From Methanofollis formosanus (lineage in GTDB: Archaea; Halobacteriota; Methanomicrobia; Methanomicrobiales; Methanofollaceae): DNA of 64,000 nucleotides. The notes beneath the pieces were generated by a model that saw nothing but the letters and a program-made list of their open reading frames with translations, made no database searches and had not been told where the DNA came from. Below, piece by piece: positions 41,601-49,958 of the stretch (its first letter is position 1; each line of letters starts with the position of its first letter). The DNA lies in the NCBI RefSeq assembly GCF_019633745.1, contig NZ_CP037968.1:744001-808000 (forward strand), read 5' to 3'. The position numbers were made by a program, and so were the translations under genes.

Positions 41601-43842
41601 GGTGGCGGGCAAACCCCTCGAGAGGTTCTGGCAGCCGAAGAAGAAGGTCGCCAAGGCCCTCGAACGGATCGAGAAGGACGGCGGCTGGATGGGCGAACTT
41701 GTCGGGAAGAAGAAAGGGGGCAAGAAGTTCCATGCCAGCGTCTCGGCAAGCATGGTCACCGACGAGGAGGAAGACCCGCTCTGTATGATGTTCTCCTTTA
41801 TGGACATCACCGAGCGGACCGAGATCGAGGAGGAACTGGCAAGGTACCGTTCGCACCTGGAAGAGATCGTCTTCGAACGAACGAAGAAACTGACCGAGAC
41901 GAACGAACTGCTCAGCGCCGAGATCGCCGAACGGAAACGGGCGGAAGAGCACATCAGAGCACTCAGCAACTTCAGGGAGAGCATCATCGAGAACGCCACG
42001 ATGCTCCTTGCGGTCACGGACAGCGAGGGACGGGTCACGGTCTGGAACCAGGCGGCCGAGGAGGTCACCGGGTATGCCAGAGACGAGGTGGTCGGCGGTG
42101 CGGAGATCTGGGAACGCCTCGTCCCTGATCCCACAGTCTGGGCAGAGGTCATGAAGGTGGTGCAGGGCGCGCGCACCGAATCCGACATCCTGAGAAATCT
42201 TGAGGTGACGGTCCGCGCCAGTGACGGGGAGGAGAAGATCCTTCTCTGGAACGCGCGCACGCTCAGAGACGAAGAGGGGCGTCCCCAGGGGATCGTCACG
42301 CTTGCCAAGGACATCACCGAACGCAAGAGGATGGAGGAGGAGGTCAGGGCGAGCGAAGCACGGTACCGCGCCGTGGTCGAGGACCAGACCGAATGGATCT
42401 GTCGCTTCAGGCCCGACATGAGTCTGACCTTCGTCAACGAGGCGTGTTGCAGATCGTTTGGCTTTACCAGAGACGAACTCCTTTCCACGACTCTTGACGC
42501 CATCCTCCCCACCTGGTTCACCGATCTCATCCCTTCGCTGGAGGAGCAACTGCGCGCCGGCCGGCAGAGCGTCACTCTCGACGGGAAGGTGAAGGGCCGC
42601 AGCCAGGAGGAGCGGTGGCACCAGTGGACGGTCAGGGCCATCTTCGCCCCGGACGGTATGGTCACCGAGTATCAGGTGGTGGGGAGGGACGTCACCATGG
42701 TCAAGAAGGCGGAGGAAGAGTTTGTCAGGACCGAGAAACTCCTTTCCCTCTCTGATCTGGCGGGGGGGATCGCCCACGACTTCAACAACATCCTCACCTC
42801 GGTGATGGGCAACATCAACCTGGCCAAGATGAAACTCGCTCCCGAAGACTTTGTCTACCAGCGGTTGACCGAGGCGGAGGCGGCGACGATGAAAGCGGGC
42901 GACATCACCCGCCAGCTCTTCAGTTTCTCCGACCTCTCCGAACCTGAGAAGGAGACGGTCGATATCGCCGACCTGGCCCGCGAGGCCGCGAGTTACGCCC
43001 TGCGCGGCTCGAAGTGCAAATGCCGGTTCGCCCTCGAACCGCTGCCGATGCCGGTGATGGGCGATGCCGCCCAGCTCCTCCAGGTCCTCCATGCCCTCAT
43101 CATCAACGCAGACCAGGCTATGCCGGAGGGCGGGACGGTTGCCATCGGCGCGGGGCCCGTGGAGGTCTCCGGGAGCGACCCAATCCCGCTCCCGAAAGGG
43201 CGTTATGTCAGGATCACGGTCGAAGACCGCGGCGTGGGGATCTCACCCGAGCACATGAGCAGGATCTTCGACCCGTACTTCACCACCAAGAAGCACGGGT
43301 CAGGGATCGGGCTGGCGATGGCCCTCCCGATCATCAAGAACCACGGCGGATGGATGGACGTCGTTTCGGAGCCTGGAATCGGGACGACGTTCTCTATTTA
43401 TCTTCCTACGGCGGCAAATGATATCGGTGAGCAGATGAAACCCGCAGTCATCACTCAGGGCGGGTCAGGTTCTATCCTCCTGATGGACGACGAAGCCGGG
43501 ATCCTGGAGACGACGAGCGACCTTCTCAGGCACCTCGGCTACACGGTCGCAACGGCATATGACGGCGAGGAGGCGGTGGCCAGGTTCGCCGAGGCACAGG
43601 ACGCCGGCACCCCCTTCGACGGCGTCATCCTCGACCTGACGGTCCCGGGGAAGATGGGAGGTCTCGAGACCATGAAACAACTGAAACAACTGGACCCCGA
43701 GGTGCGGGTCCTGGTGTCCAGCGGTTATCTCAACGACCCGATCATCAAGAACCCCGGTAAGTATGGGTTCTACGGGAGCATCGGGAAACCGTACATGTTC
43801 GAAGAACTGAGCCGGACTCTTCAGGAACTTCTTGGCCGGTAA
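38656..43842 (+). CDS. Multi-PAS hybrid sensor histidine kinase with receiver domain
   Basis: A 1728-residue soluble sensor with no transmembrane segment. It has roughly eight PAS modules (about 18-130, 140-235, 375-490, 500-630, 820-950, 955-1070, 1110-1225, 1235-1350), several followed by DITERK-like PAC ends. A GAF-like domain lies at about 640-810 and a coiled coil at about 1070-1105. The kinase core has phospho-acceptor His1374 in GGIAHDFNN, N- and G-boxes (GSGIGLAMALPI) and a C-terminal receiver with Asp1660 in VILDLTVPG. The TTG start is preceded by GGGAG; an ATG at 38713 is an alternative. The input signal is unknown. It lies 96 bp upstream of the TPR-ATPase-HD operon. Confidence 0.9.
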   Translation: MESSKLNSPDSELSLSSLAMDRAGDGVMLIDQEGSIIYANEIFGTLFGLAIEGLAGRSALEVLESDLSPLFEDQIGFQNLVGSMYRKDRETSGREWALTKPGPRWVAYSSHLVRSGPLQGVRVDIFRDISERKIVENAVKISKKRNHALVLSSAAPCCTTDTTLRITSANEAFYDIFGTEKRDGCYLTDLIPPESVAPVEDTVRSLTPEKPRLPIQNRDREWIVHGIFTDEGTLVEILWIWQEDWFKAGERVKKMQCLYNFVHLLHNEELPEEETLLRGAEMIERSVPWIHAVEISVPGRLSVSAGEKGKGARAPLPIDAGEGQDGKMTVWYQKEDQKSTSPSFFLLAIADEITLYLRNKTARESAERSRVTYQTLFETTGTASFLLGPGLEIQMVNREFSRMFGYTEAEIRDGMCWLSCLEEDERDMVRHFHQARLSDTGDAPTTYECRAYAKDGSSKNLIVNVSLIPGTDLSILSLIDITTKKETEHELRESEHRYRLITENATDVIFTLDHDLCFTYVSPSVLKITGTPPASVISRPMADVLTPGSFARFRDAAIEVLAPGGEHGEKTVSSKVLEIEALRADGSPLWVEVRINSLHDAEEGAAIGVMGVMRDISDRKESEERETQYIRELSFLSSAAVGFVDLPPEDEIYRFISENFRSIFDEALVFVTQYDNFEQKLIVRAVSGLDEDRDPRLYSMARGSIGTSLPLPEDLYDDLLTGVLTPLDDGTASPLLAGRMKSATRAYLDGAVGSMHVAGIARSDNLFGCVILVRRDDGYPEALSTVETFVHLSSVALQRRVLEMELESTKSRLQHILSSSPVMIFSLDPPTDRSGGMGLITYVTENIIPLLGYEPEEVIYDSTFWTATLHPSDRRRIQDEEFPKLLEEGQKTLEFRMRHKDGKYRWLHFEMRVTRDEEGDQVEVIGSAIDISERKRIEEALRVMDSAITSSINAITITDLEGDLVFANNSALKLWGFEEVKQVAGKPLERFWQPKKKVAKALERIEKDGGWMGELVGKKKGGKKFHASVSASMVTDEEEDPLCMMFSFMDITERTEIEEELARYRSHLEEIVFERTKKLTETNELLSAEIAERKRAEEHIRALSNFRESIIENATMLLAVTDSEGRVTVWNQAAEEVTGYARDEVVGGAEIWERLVPDPTVWAEVMKVVQGARTESDILRNLEVTVRASDGEEKILLWNARTLRDEEGRPQGIVTLAKDITERKRMEEEVRASEARYRAVVEDQTEWICRFRPDMSLTFVNEACCRSFGFTRDELLSTTLDAILPTWFTDLIPSLEEQLRAGRQSVTLDGKVKGRSQEERWHQWTVRAIFAPDGMVTEYQVVGRDVTMVKKAEEEFVRTEKLLSLSDLAGGIAHDFNNILTSVMGNINLAKMKLAPEDFVYQRLTEAEAATMKAGDITRQLFSFSDLSEPEKETVDIADLAREAASYALRGSKCKCRFALEPLPMPVMGDAAQLLQVLHALIINADQAMPEGGTVAIGAGPVEVSGSDPIPLPKGRYVRITVEDRGVGISPEHMSRIFDPYFTTKKHGSGIGLAMALPIIKNHGGWMDVVSEPGIGTTFSIYLPTAANDIGEQMKPAVITQGGSGSILLMDDEAGILETTSDLLRHLGYTVATAYDGEEAVARFAEAQDAGTPFDGVILDLTVPGKMGGLETMKQLKQLDPEVRVLVSSGYLNDPIIKNPGKYGFYGSIGKPYMFEELSRTLQELLGR

Positions 43843-43854
43843 GGCAACAACCAC

Positions 43855-43861
43855 TTTTTTT
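43855..43861 (+). terminator. Oligo-T terminator after the hybrid kinase
   Basis: Seven T residues 12 bp past the kinase stop codon, separating it from the next operon. Confidence 0.5.
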
Positions 43862-43938
43862 CGGCTCTTTCCAGCGGCCCCCTCCGAGGAACACGATTCA
43901 GTATGCTTATTGGGCCGCACCTCCCAGTACACCCTGCT

Positions 43939-45741
43939 ATGACCGAGGGATCACCCGCCGATGGCAGGGAAGAGGCGTTCGCCCTCTATGAAGCAGGACA
44001 TTACCGCGAGTCGATCGAGTGTTGCAACGCACTCCCCGGCGGGAAGGATGACCCTTCGGTCGCGGTCCTCGTCGTGACCAACTATTTTGCCCTCGGCGAG
44101 TACGACGAGGCCGAAGTGCGTCTGCGCGATCTCATTACGCACTCGCCGGACTCGTCATATTACCACAGTTTCCTCGGGAAGGTACTGGAGACCGCCGGAA
44201 AGGAAGGAGGAACCGCTGCGTACGCCCGGGCGGTCCAACTTGATCCCGGGAACGAGGAGGCGTTGCGGGCCTATGCGGCGCACTTCACCGGGTTGGGCGA
44301 CCACCGCGCCGCCCTGCCTCTCCTTTCGGCCCTCGTGTCCATCTCAGGGAAGCGGGACGACGCTATCGCCCTGATGCGCAGCCTCATCGAGACCGGCGAC
44401 GGCGAGCGGGCGCTGGAGGTCCATGCGTCGCTCTCCGGCAGCGAGGGAGCGGAGACCGAATACATCGATGCCCTGATGATCGCCGGGAGACACCGGGAGG
44501 CGGCGAAGACGGCTCTTGCAGCATACCGCTCATGCCGTGACCCCGGGTTCCTGCGCCAGCACCTCGCCGCGCTGGCAATCTTCGACCGCCCCGCCGCCCT
44601 GCATCTCTTCCCGACGTTCCTCCAGGAATGCCCGGACGACGACCTGGCCCTCGACTATGTCCTCCTCCTCAAGTCCGAAAAACGGTGCCGGGAGGCGCTG
44701 GAGGCCTGCAAACGACTCATCGAAGAGAGGCCGGACCCGATCCACCAGCTCGTCGCCTGCGAACTCGTGGCCGGGACCGGTGAGACCGACCTGGCACAGC
44801 AGGGATATGAAGAACTGATCAGAGAGGAGATCAGGCAGGGCAACGACCTTGAGACGCTCTCGATGATCATCGGGGCGTACGAGGGTTTTCTCAGGAAAGC
44901 GTACACCCTGACGACCGTGCCCGGGTGTTACCTCTCGGTGGTCTCGGGCGACCCGAACGTGGTCAGTCTGGTGCGGACCGGTTGGTTCTATGCCTCCTTC
45001 GGGGAGACGAAAGAGGCACGCGAATGGCTGTACCGGGCCTACCGCCTCGACTACCTCAACGGTGGGGTCGAGTATGCCGGGTTCCTGGCACAGGAGGGAG
45101 ACCTGCGCGAGTGCGAGAAGGTGCTTCTCTATGTCCTTACTCACCTCAAAAAGACCGGGGACCTGGTGCGGGTGGCTGAGACGGTTCTCGAGGCGAAGCG
45201 CGGGTGGCAGAAGATGCAGCGCCTGGTCGAAGCTCTCATCACCAGGTTCTCCGGCGAAATCGGGACCCTCGGGCCCGAAGGAGTAGAGGTCTTTGCCAGG
45301 GTTTATCTCTGCGCCGCAGAGGGGGCGCTCGAGGCAGGCGAGTACGTGCGGTGCAAAGAATGCTGCCTGTACGGGCTTGATCTGACCAGAACCCATACCG
45401 ACGAGTTCTTCGATCTCGTCGCCCGGTGCAAGAGGGCGACGGTGGCCGAACGACCGGTGCTCTCCTTCGGCAACACCGGTCCTGCGGGGAAGAGCAAGGA
45501 GAAGGAGGAGAGCGACGACCTCCTCGACCTGGAACTTGACGAACGCGAAGAGGCGCTCGTCGCCTTTTTAAAACAGCACCGAGAGAGCAATGAAGAAGAA
45601 CTCCGCAAAGTGCTCGGGACGAGGCGGGTGAGCGGGACGGTCAACCGGCTCATCAAAAAGGCGGCAGACATCGGAATTTCCCTCATCGAGAAACAGGGGA
45701 TGGGTGAGCACGGCGAGATCTATGTCTACTGCGGGAAGTGA
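43939..45741 (+). CDS. TPR-repeat protein with C-terminal winged helix
   Basis: A 600-residue protein. About 480 residues are helical TPR-like repeats (EEAFALYEAGHYRESIECC, FALGEYDEAEVRLRDLI, GKVLETAGKEGGTAAYARAV and later units), a protein-binding superhelix. A charged linker (KSKEKEESDDLLDLELDERE) leads to a winged helix-like end (about 540-600: EELRKVLGTRRVSGTVNRLI followed by a wing). ATG 43939 is chosen; ATG 43903 is in frame but overlaps a possible TATA-like TATGCTTATT. Its stop overlaps the start of the BrxD-like ATPase gene, so the two are coupled and probably interact. Not assignable to a named family. Confidence 0.8.
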   Translation: MTEGSPADGREEAFALYEAGHYRESIECCNALPGGKDDPSVAVLVVTNYFALGEYDEAEVRLRDLITHSPDSSYYHSFLGKVLETAGKEGGTAAYARAVQLDPGNEEALRAYAAHFTGLGDHRAALPLLSALVSISGKRDDAIALMRSLIETGDGERALEVHASLSGSEGAETEYIDALMIAGRHREAAKTALAAYRSCRDPGFLRQHLAALAIFDRPAALHLFPTFLQECPDDDLALDYVLLLKSEKRCREALEACKRLIEERPDPIHQLVACELVAGTGETDLAQQGYEELIREEIRQGNDLETLSMIIGAYEGFLRKAYTLTTVPGCYLSVVSGDPNVVSLVRTGWFYASFGETKEAREWLYRAYRLDYLNGGVEYAGFLAQEGDLRECEKVLLYVLTHLKKTGDLVRVAETVLEAKRGWQKMQRLVEALITRFSGEIGTLGPEGVEVFARVYLCAAEGALEAGEYVRCKECCLYGLDLTRTHTDEFFDLVARCKRATVAERPVLSFGNTGPAGKSKEKEESDDLLDLELDEREEALVAFLKQHRESNEEELRKVLGTRRVSGTVNRLIKKAADIGISLIEKQGMGEHGEIYVYCGK

Positions 45742-47021
45742 AGAGGATGGACGAGAAGAAGGCTGAGAGTATCGGGATTATCAACGCCCTCAGGCGCGGC
45801 ACCGTGCCGGCCGCAGGGCTCGAGCGACTTGCGGTCGGACTCGATGTCGAGGGACGGGTGATCGGCGAGCAACTCGAGTACGTCGCCTCGGGTGGGGCGG
45901 ATGTCAAGTTCGTACGCGGGGACTACGGGAGCGGAAAGACCTTTCTGGTGGCGCGGGCGCTTGAGATCGCACGCGAGAAAGGGTTTGCGACCGCCCATGT
46001 GATGATCTCGGCCGACACGCCGCTCCACAAGTTGGGGGCGCTATATTACCGGATCCTTTCGTCCCTGCGGACGGCCGAGCACGAGAACGCCCTCAAGGAG
46101 GTCATCGACAACTGGACCTTCTCGATCGAGGAGCGGATCATCGAGGTTGAGAAGACCGAGGAGGACGAGGCACTGGAGGCCGGGACAGTGGCGCGGATCG
46201 AGGAGGCGCTCACCGACATCTCGGCAGTCAACCCGGCACTGGCGGCGGCGCTGCGGGTCTACTACACCGCCAACAACGCGGGAGATTTCCAGCTCGCCCA
46301 GGCAGCACTCGGCTGGCTCTCCGGCGAGCCCCATGTCGGCCGCGACTTCCGCCGGGCGGCCGGGGTGAAGGGCGAGGTCGACGAGGTCTCGGCTCTGGTC
46401 TTTCTCCAGGGGATCGTGCGGGTGATCCGGGGAGCGGGGTACCGCGGTCTCGCCGTGGCCGTCGACGAGGTCGAGACGGTGCAGGCCCTCCCCTCCAACC
46501 TGCGGCAGCGGGGTTACAACAACCTCCGCCAGATCGTCGACGCCGCCGACCGCGGGCAGATGCCCTGCTGCTATTTCCTCTTCACCGGGACGCCGGCCTT
46601 TTTCGAAGGCTCGAAGGGGATCAGGTCGCTCCCGCCGCTGTACGACCGGTTGAAGGTCGTAGGGGCCGACGGGTATGCCAATCCCCTCCAGGCCCAGATC
46701 GAACTCTCGCCCTTCGACGGGCAGAAACTCGAGTCGGCCGCCCGGAAGGTCTCCGAGATCTACTCGGACGCGTATGGGCCGGTGGACCGGGAGCGGATCT
46801 CTCACCGTTTTGTCAGGGGGATGATCGAGGGAGTCACCTCGCGCTTCGGCGGGCGGGTGGATGTCATCCCGCGGGTCTTCCTGCGCGAGTTCGTCGATGT
46901 CCTGGACAAGTGCGAACTCTATACCGACTACGACCCGGGCAAGACCTATGCCTTCGATGCCGGGAAGGTGAAGCAGGAACTGAACGAGGAGGAAGAGGCC
47001 TTCTTTGAGGTCGAGTTCTGA
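45738..47021 (+). CDS. DUF2791/BrxD-like P-loop ATPase
   Basis: A 427-residue AAA/ORC-like ATPase of the family I know as DUF2791, which includes BrxD of type 2 BREX phage-defence loci. Walker A is RGDYGSGKTFL (about residues 60-70) and Walker B LAVAVDEVETV (about 238-248). It also has PALYYRILSSL-like helices after Walker A, FTGTPAFFEGSKG near 290 (sensor-1-like) and ISHRFVRGMIEGV near 355. GTG 45738 overlaps the TPR gene stop; ATG 45747 is an alternative. No BREX methylase, PglZ or helicase is present, so this is a stand-alone lineage. It is followed after 12 bp by the OB-HD gene. Confidence 0.85.
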   Translation: MKRMDEKKAESIGIINALRRGTVPAAGLERLAVGLDVEGRVIGEQLEYVASGGADVKFVRGDYGSGKTFLVARALEIAREKGFATAHVMISADTPLHKLGALYYRILSSLRTAEHENALKEVIDNWTFSIEERIIEVEKTEEDEALEAGTVARIEEALTDISAVNPALAAALRVYYTANNAGDFQLAQAALGWLSGEPHVGRDFRRAAGVKGEVDEVSALVFLQGIVRVIRGAGYRGLAVAVDEVETVQALPSNLRQRGYNNLRQIVDAADRGQMPCCYFLFTGTPAFFEGSKGIRSLPPLYDRLKVVGADGYANPLQAQIELSPFDGQKLESAARKVSEIYSDAYGPVDRERISHRFVRGMIEGVTSRFGGRVDVIPRVFLREFVDVLDKCELYTDYDPGKTYAFDAGKVKQELNEEEEAFFEVEF

Positions 47022-47033
47022 GGGGTGCATGAG

Positions 47034-48002
47034 ATGAGCGAGAGACCCGGAAAACAGAAGTATGCAGCAGAGGTCACCGACGGTGAGGGGGTGGACGACC
47101 TCTTCCTCCTCAAGACCTTCGAGGTGAAGCAGAAGAAGGACGGGAGCCCGTATATCTGGGCAGAGATCGCCGACGTCACCGGCACGCTCTCCTGCTTTAT
47201 CTGGGGCGTGCAGGGGTACGGTGACACAGTCATGGAGATCGCCTCATCCCTGCGGCCCGGGGAGGTTTACCAGGTGCGGGGTTTTGCGAAGATCTACAAC
47301 GGATCGGTCCAGGTCTCGGTGAACGAGGGGATCGCCGCCCTCGCCGAACCGGTCTCTCCCGCGCTCGTCGATCCGAACGACTATGTCTCCTCGCCGGTCA
47401 AAGACCTGGACCTGAAGGGCGGGGTGCTCAGGATGGCCGGCGAGATCACCGACCCGGTGCTCGGCCAGATGGTGCTGGAGGCGATCTCGTCGGTCGACGG
47501 GTTCTTCATCAAACCCGCGGCAAAGGGGAGGCACCACGAGTACAGGGGAGGGCTTGCAGAGCACACGCTCGAGACGGCCAGGATCGCGCTGGCGGCCTGC
47601 GAGGCCGGACGGACCGATGCCGACCGCGACCTGGTCATCGCCGGCGCCCTTCTCCACGACATCGGGAAGGCTTTCTGTTTCGAGGAGCAGGGGCTCGGCT
47701 TTGCGGCGCAGCCGGAATACGACCTCGTCGGCCACGTCACGCTTGGCGTGTCCTATATCGCTCCCATCGCAAAGAAGCGCCTGCCGGCCGGGAAGGCCGC
47801 TCACCTCCTCCACATCCTCCAGGCCCACCACGGGCCGCACGGCGAGGTGCCCTGCCAGACGCCCGAGGCCTGGACGGTCCACCTCGCCGACCTGACCAGC
47901 GCCACCCTCAGGGAGGCCGCCGACGACCAGGCCGATCTCGTCCCGGGAAGCGGGAAGAGAAATGGATGGCGATCAGGCGGACCGGTCTGGCGTTTCGAGT
48001 GA
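47034..48002 (+). CDS. OB-fold and HD-domain protein (YhaM-like 3'-5' exonuclease)
   Basis: A 322-residue protein. Residues 1-110 form an OB fold (FLLKTFEVKQKKDGSPYIWA, LSCFIWGV, VRGFAKIYNGSVQVSV). Residues 150-300 form an HD phosphohydrolase domain with GGLAEHTLE (about 168), LLHDIGKAF (about 205), GHVTLGVSYI (about 232) and ILQAHHGPHGE (about 262), followed by HLADLTSA with the last metal-ligand aspartate. This OB-HD order is that of YhaM/CBF1-type 3'-5' exoribonucleases. GAGGGGTG lies 6 bases before ATG 47034. It probably degrades RNA or ssDNA together with the ATPase and TPR partners; that partnership is inferred from the operon. Confidence 0.85.
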   Translation: MSERPGKQKYAAEVTDGEGVDDLFLLKTFEVKQKKDGSPYIWAEIADVTGTLSCFIWGVQGYGDTVMEIASSLRPGEVYQVRGFAKIYNGSVQVSVNEGIAALAEPVSPALVDPNDYVSSPVKDLDLKGGVLRMAGEITDPVLGQMVLEAISSVDGFFIKPAAKGRHHEYRGGLAEHTLETARIALAACEAGRTDADRDLVIAGALLHDIGKAFCFEEQGLGFAAQPEYDLVGHVTLGVSYIAPIAKKRLPAGKAAHLLHILQAHHGPHGEVPCQTPEAWTVHLADLTSATLREAADDQADLVPGSGKRNGWRSGGPVWRFE

Positions 48003-48064
48003 CCGGCACCCTGCAACGAGTTTTTTCGGTGGGGTTGCTGACGCTCAGCGCCCGAGAATCATTC

Positions 48065-49030
48065 TTATTCTGGCTTTGAGGTCATCCCAAAACTCTTCAG
48101 TCCTCCTCCTCTCAGAAGATAGCGGTGGATGTGGAGAAAATATCCTCCCCTTTTCGTTGCGCACCCATGCATTCATGCCTTCCCACACCGCCGCGCCGGG
48201 GGGGCTAGCACCCCGGACCCCCGGGATTACGATGGGGCCGGGAAGGCAGAGAAATAGCCATGAGATCATCCCTAAACTTCTCTGGCCTTGATAGGAGAGT
48301 GGAAGAACTTTCTGAAGCACAGTGTCTTTCAAGAGATTGTTGCCGGCCCTCCCCTATCTTCGTCGTGGGGGGTCCGGGGATTTCCCCCGGCAGAAGAGAG
48401 CAAGGAAACACGCTTTCTTCTCTTTGTGGGCGGCACGGCTGATCGATCTGCTTCCCTCTGTTACTCACACAGGGGCCGCCGCCCTGGACCTCTGGGATGG
48501 CGATTGAAGTGGGGGAGGCAGAGGAATGGCTGGAAAGTGTCTCGATCCTGATGATTGATCGAGCCCCGACTACTTCTGGGATATGCTCATAGAGGTCATC
48601 CCAAAACTCTGGCCCTGGCGGGTGATGGGAAGAAGTTTCTGAAGTACAGTGTCGTTCAAGAGATTGCTGCCGCCCCGCCCCTATCTTCGTCGTGGGGGGG
48701 TCCGGGGGGTCTCCCCCCGGCGCGAGAGAGGAAGGAAACACGCTTTCTTCTCTTGGTGGGCGGCACGTCTGATCGGTCCGGCTACTTCTGGGATATGCTC
48801 ATAGTAAATCTTCTTGATGGTTCTCTTCGACGGGGGGCGTGCCGTCCACCGAACCCCCCGCGCGAGCGATAGGCGGTGGACTGCAACCTCCCTTTCAGGG
48901 TCATTTCTCCGCCTTCCGCCCCAATCTTCATCCCGGGAGGAGCCCCCGGCGTGAGCATGAGGGAAGGCGATGGATGAAGGTCACAGGAGGTTGAGGTGAT
49001 GAAAAGCGGATGTTTTCTACAGAGTCCTTA
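48065..49030. repeat. Cluster of dispersed elements (CATCCCAAAA-ended and MITE-like)
   Basis: AGGTCATCCCAAAACTCT ends occur at about 48078 and 48592, and a variant ATCATCCCTAAAC at about 48270. A complete copy spans 48592-48799 and ends GGGATATGCTC; ATAG directly precedes and follows it. 48805-49025 is a reversed MITE-like copy with a GGACTCTGTAGAAAACATCC outer end. GC-rich palindromes occupy 48190-48240 and 48340-48390. No gene in this kilobase. Confidence 0.75.
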
Positions 49031-49230
49031 TTTTATTGTCAGAGGACCGCTCCGACAAAAGGGAGAGGGTTTACCGTGAAAAAGACCGGAAGTCCACCGG
49101 GGCGGCGGCCCCCCGGCAGAGAGACTCCCTCGGAGGATTTGCCATGAAACAGTTTTCATGTGTATGCCTGAGGCGAGTTCTCCAGGTTCTATACATGCAG
49201 AGGGTGAGACAGCACCATCCCACACCATCC
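49031..49230. other. Gene-free stretch
   Basis: It contains a short GC-rich palindrome (GGCGGCGGCCCCCCGG near 49101) and a TTTTCATGTGTATGCCTGAG segment (49155-49174) resembling the ends of the dispersed 3'-end family. No coding sequence is evident. Confidence 0.4.
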
Positions 49231-49470
49231 TTACACAATCCCGAACATCCCCGGAAATGGCACCCCCCTCCTGCATTGCCCATACTCCACCGCCCTCGTC
49301 CCGGCATCCCGGGTTTTCCTACCGAGGACGACTGCCCGGGTCCGGGCGGGGATGGCATGGACTTCGGCAGAGTACCCGATCTGTTCCCGCAAGACGGTAC
49401 ATGCCTCTTCCAGGTCGGAGGTGATGCAGAGTGTCTCGCCCGCCGCCCGGTCGACCACGATATACCGCAT
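49231..49470 (-). CDS. Small hypothetical protein
   Basis: A 79-residue frame starting MRYIVVDRAAGETLCITSDL, with alternating strand and helix character (LEEACTVLREQIGYSAEVHA, then ARTRAVVLGR). AGGAAG lies 9 bases before the ATG. GATTAAAAGATC at about 49534-49545 on the minus strand could be its TATA box. Longer in-frame starts at 49494 and 49518 exist. The fold is reminiscent of small regulatory ferredoxin-like domains, but I cannot name a family. Confidence 0.55.
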   Translation of the reverse strand: MRYIVVDRAAGETLCITSDLEEACTVLREQIGYSAEVHAIPARTRAVVLGRKTRDAGTRAVEYGQCRRGVPFPGMFGIV

Positions 49471-49653
49471 GGCCGGCACTTCCTGAGAGTTCATCCAAAC
49501 AAGTGTACTTTCGATCATTATTAATGATGATCTTTTAATCAGGGGTCGTATCCTCCAGACTTCCCGCACATGAAAGCAGTGGAGGAGGGATGAAGGAGAA
49601 GCCATATTAGAGAGACCATCTCCAGTATCCGGGTATTATTGTGTAGTTTTTTT

Positions 49654-49937
49654 GGCTCTGTAGAATTCTGCATGAGGCGAGAGGACGCCTCAAGCATACG
49701 AGATGAAAATATCATACCAGAACTGGATTGATTCTTGATCCTCATCCGTGCGTTCGAGGAGTGAATCGAAGTCGAGCATCATGCTGTCCCCCGGACCCCC
49801 ACGACGAAGATAGGTGGGGGCGGCGATGGAACACGATCCCCCCAGATTCTCCTGTCTTGAATAGAGAGAGAGCAAACGACGAGAAATTTTCATCCCGTAT
49901 GCTTGAGCCAGGGGTTCATGCCTGATTCTACAGAGCC
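49654..49937. repeat. 284-bp element bounded by GGCTCTGTAGAAT inverted ends
   Basis: The left end is GGCTCTGTAGAATTCTGCAT and the right end, read from outside, is GGCTCTGTAGAATCAGGCAT; 16 of the first 20 bases match. Both arms continue into (G)CCTCAAGCATACG or GGCTCAAGCATACGGG blocks and meet at a GC-rich core around 49790-49820. It is either a single MITE-like element or two opposed copies of the dispersed 3'-end repeat. No coding frame. Confidence 0.7.
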
Positions 49938-49947
49938 CCAAAAACAG

Positions 49948-49954
49948 AAAAAAA
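49948..49954 (-). terminator. Oligo-T terminator of hisD
   Basis: Seven T residues on the transcribed strand, just past the hisD stop codon and just before the GGCTCTGTAG end. Confidence 0.55.
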
Positions 49955-49958
49955 GAAT

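Noticed and set aside
41086-43092. A 668-codon minus-strand frame opposite the hybrid kinase
   Set aside because: Antisense of a sensor kinase with intact H, N, G and receiver motifs.
43939-48002. A complete type 2 BREX locus
   Set aside because: Only the BrxD-like ATPase is present; there is no PglZ, methylase, BrxC or BrxHI helicase gene in the surrounding sequence.
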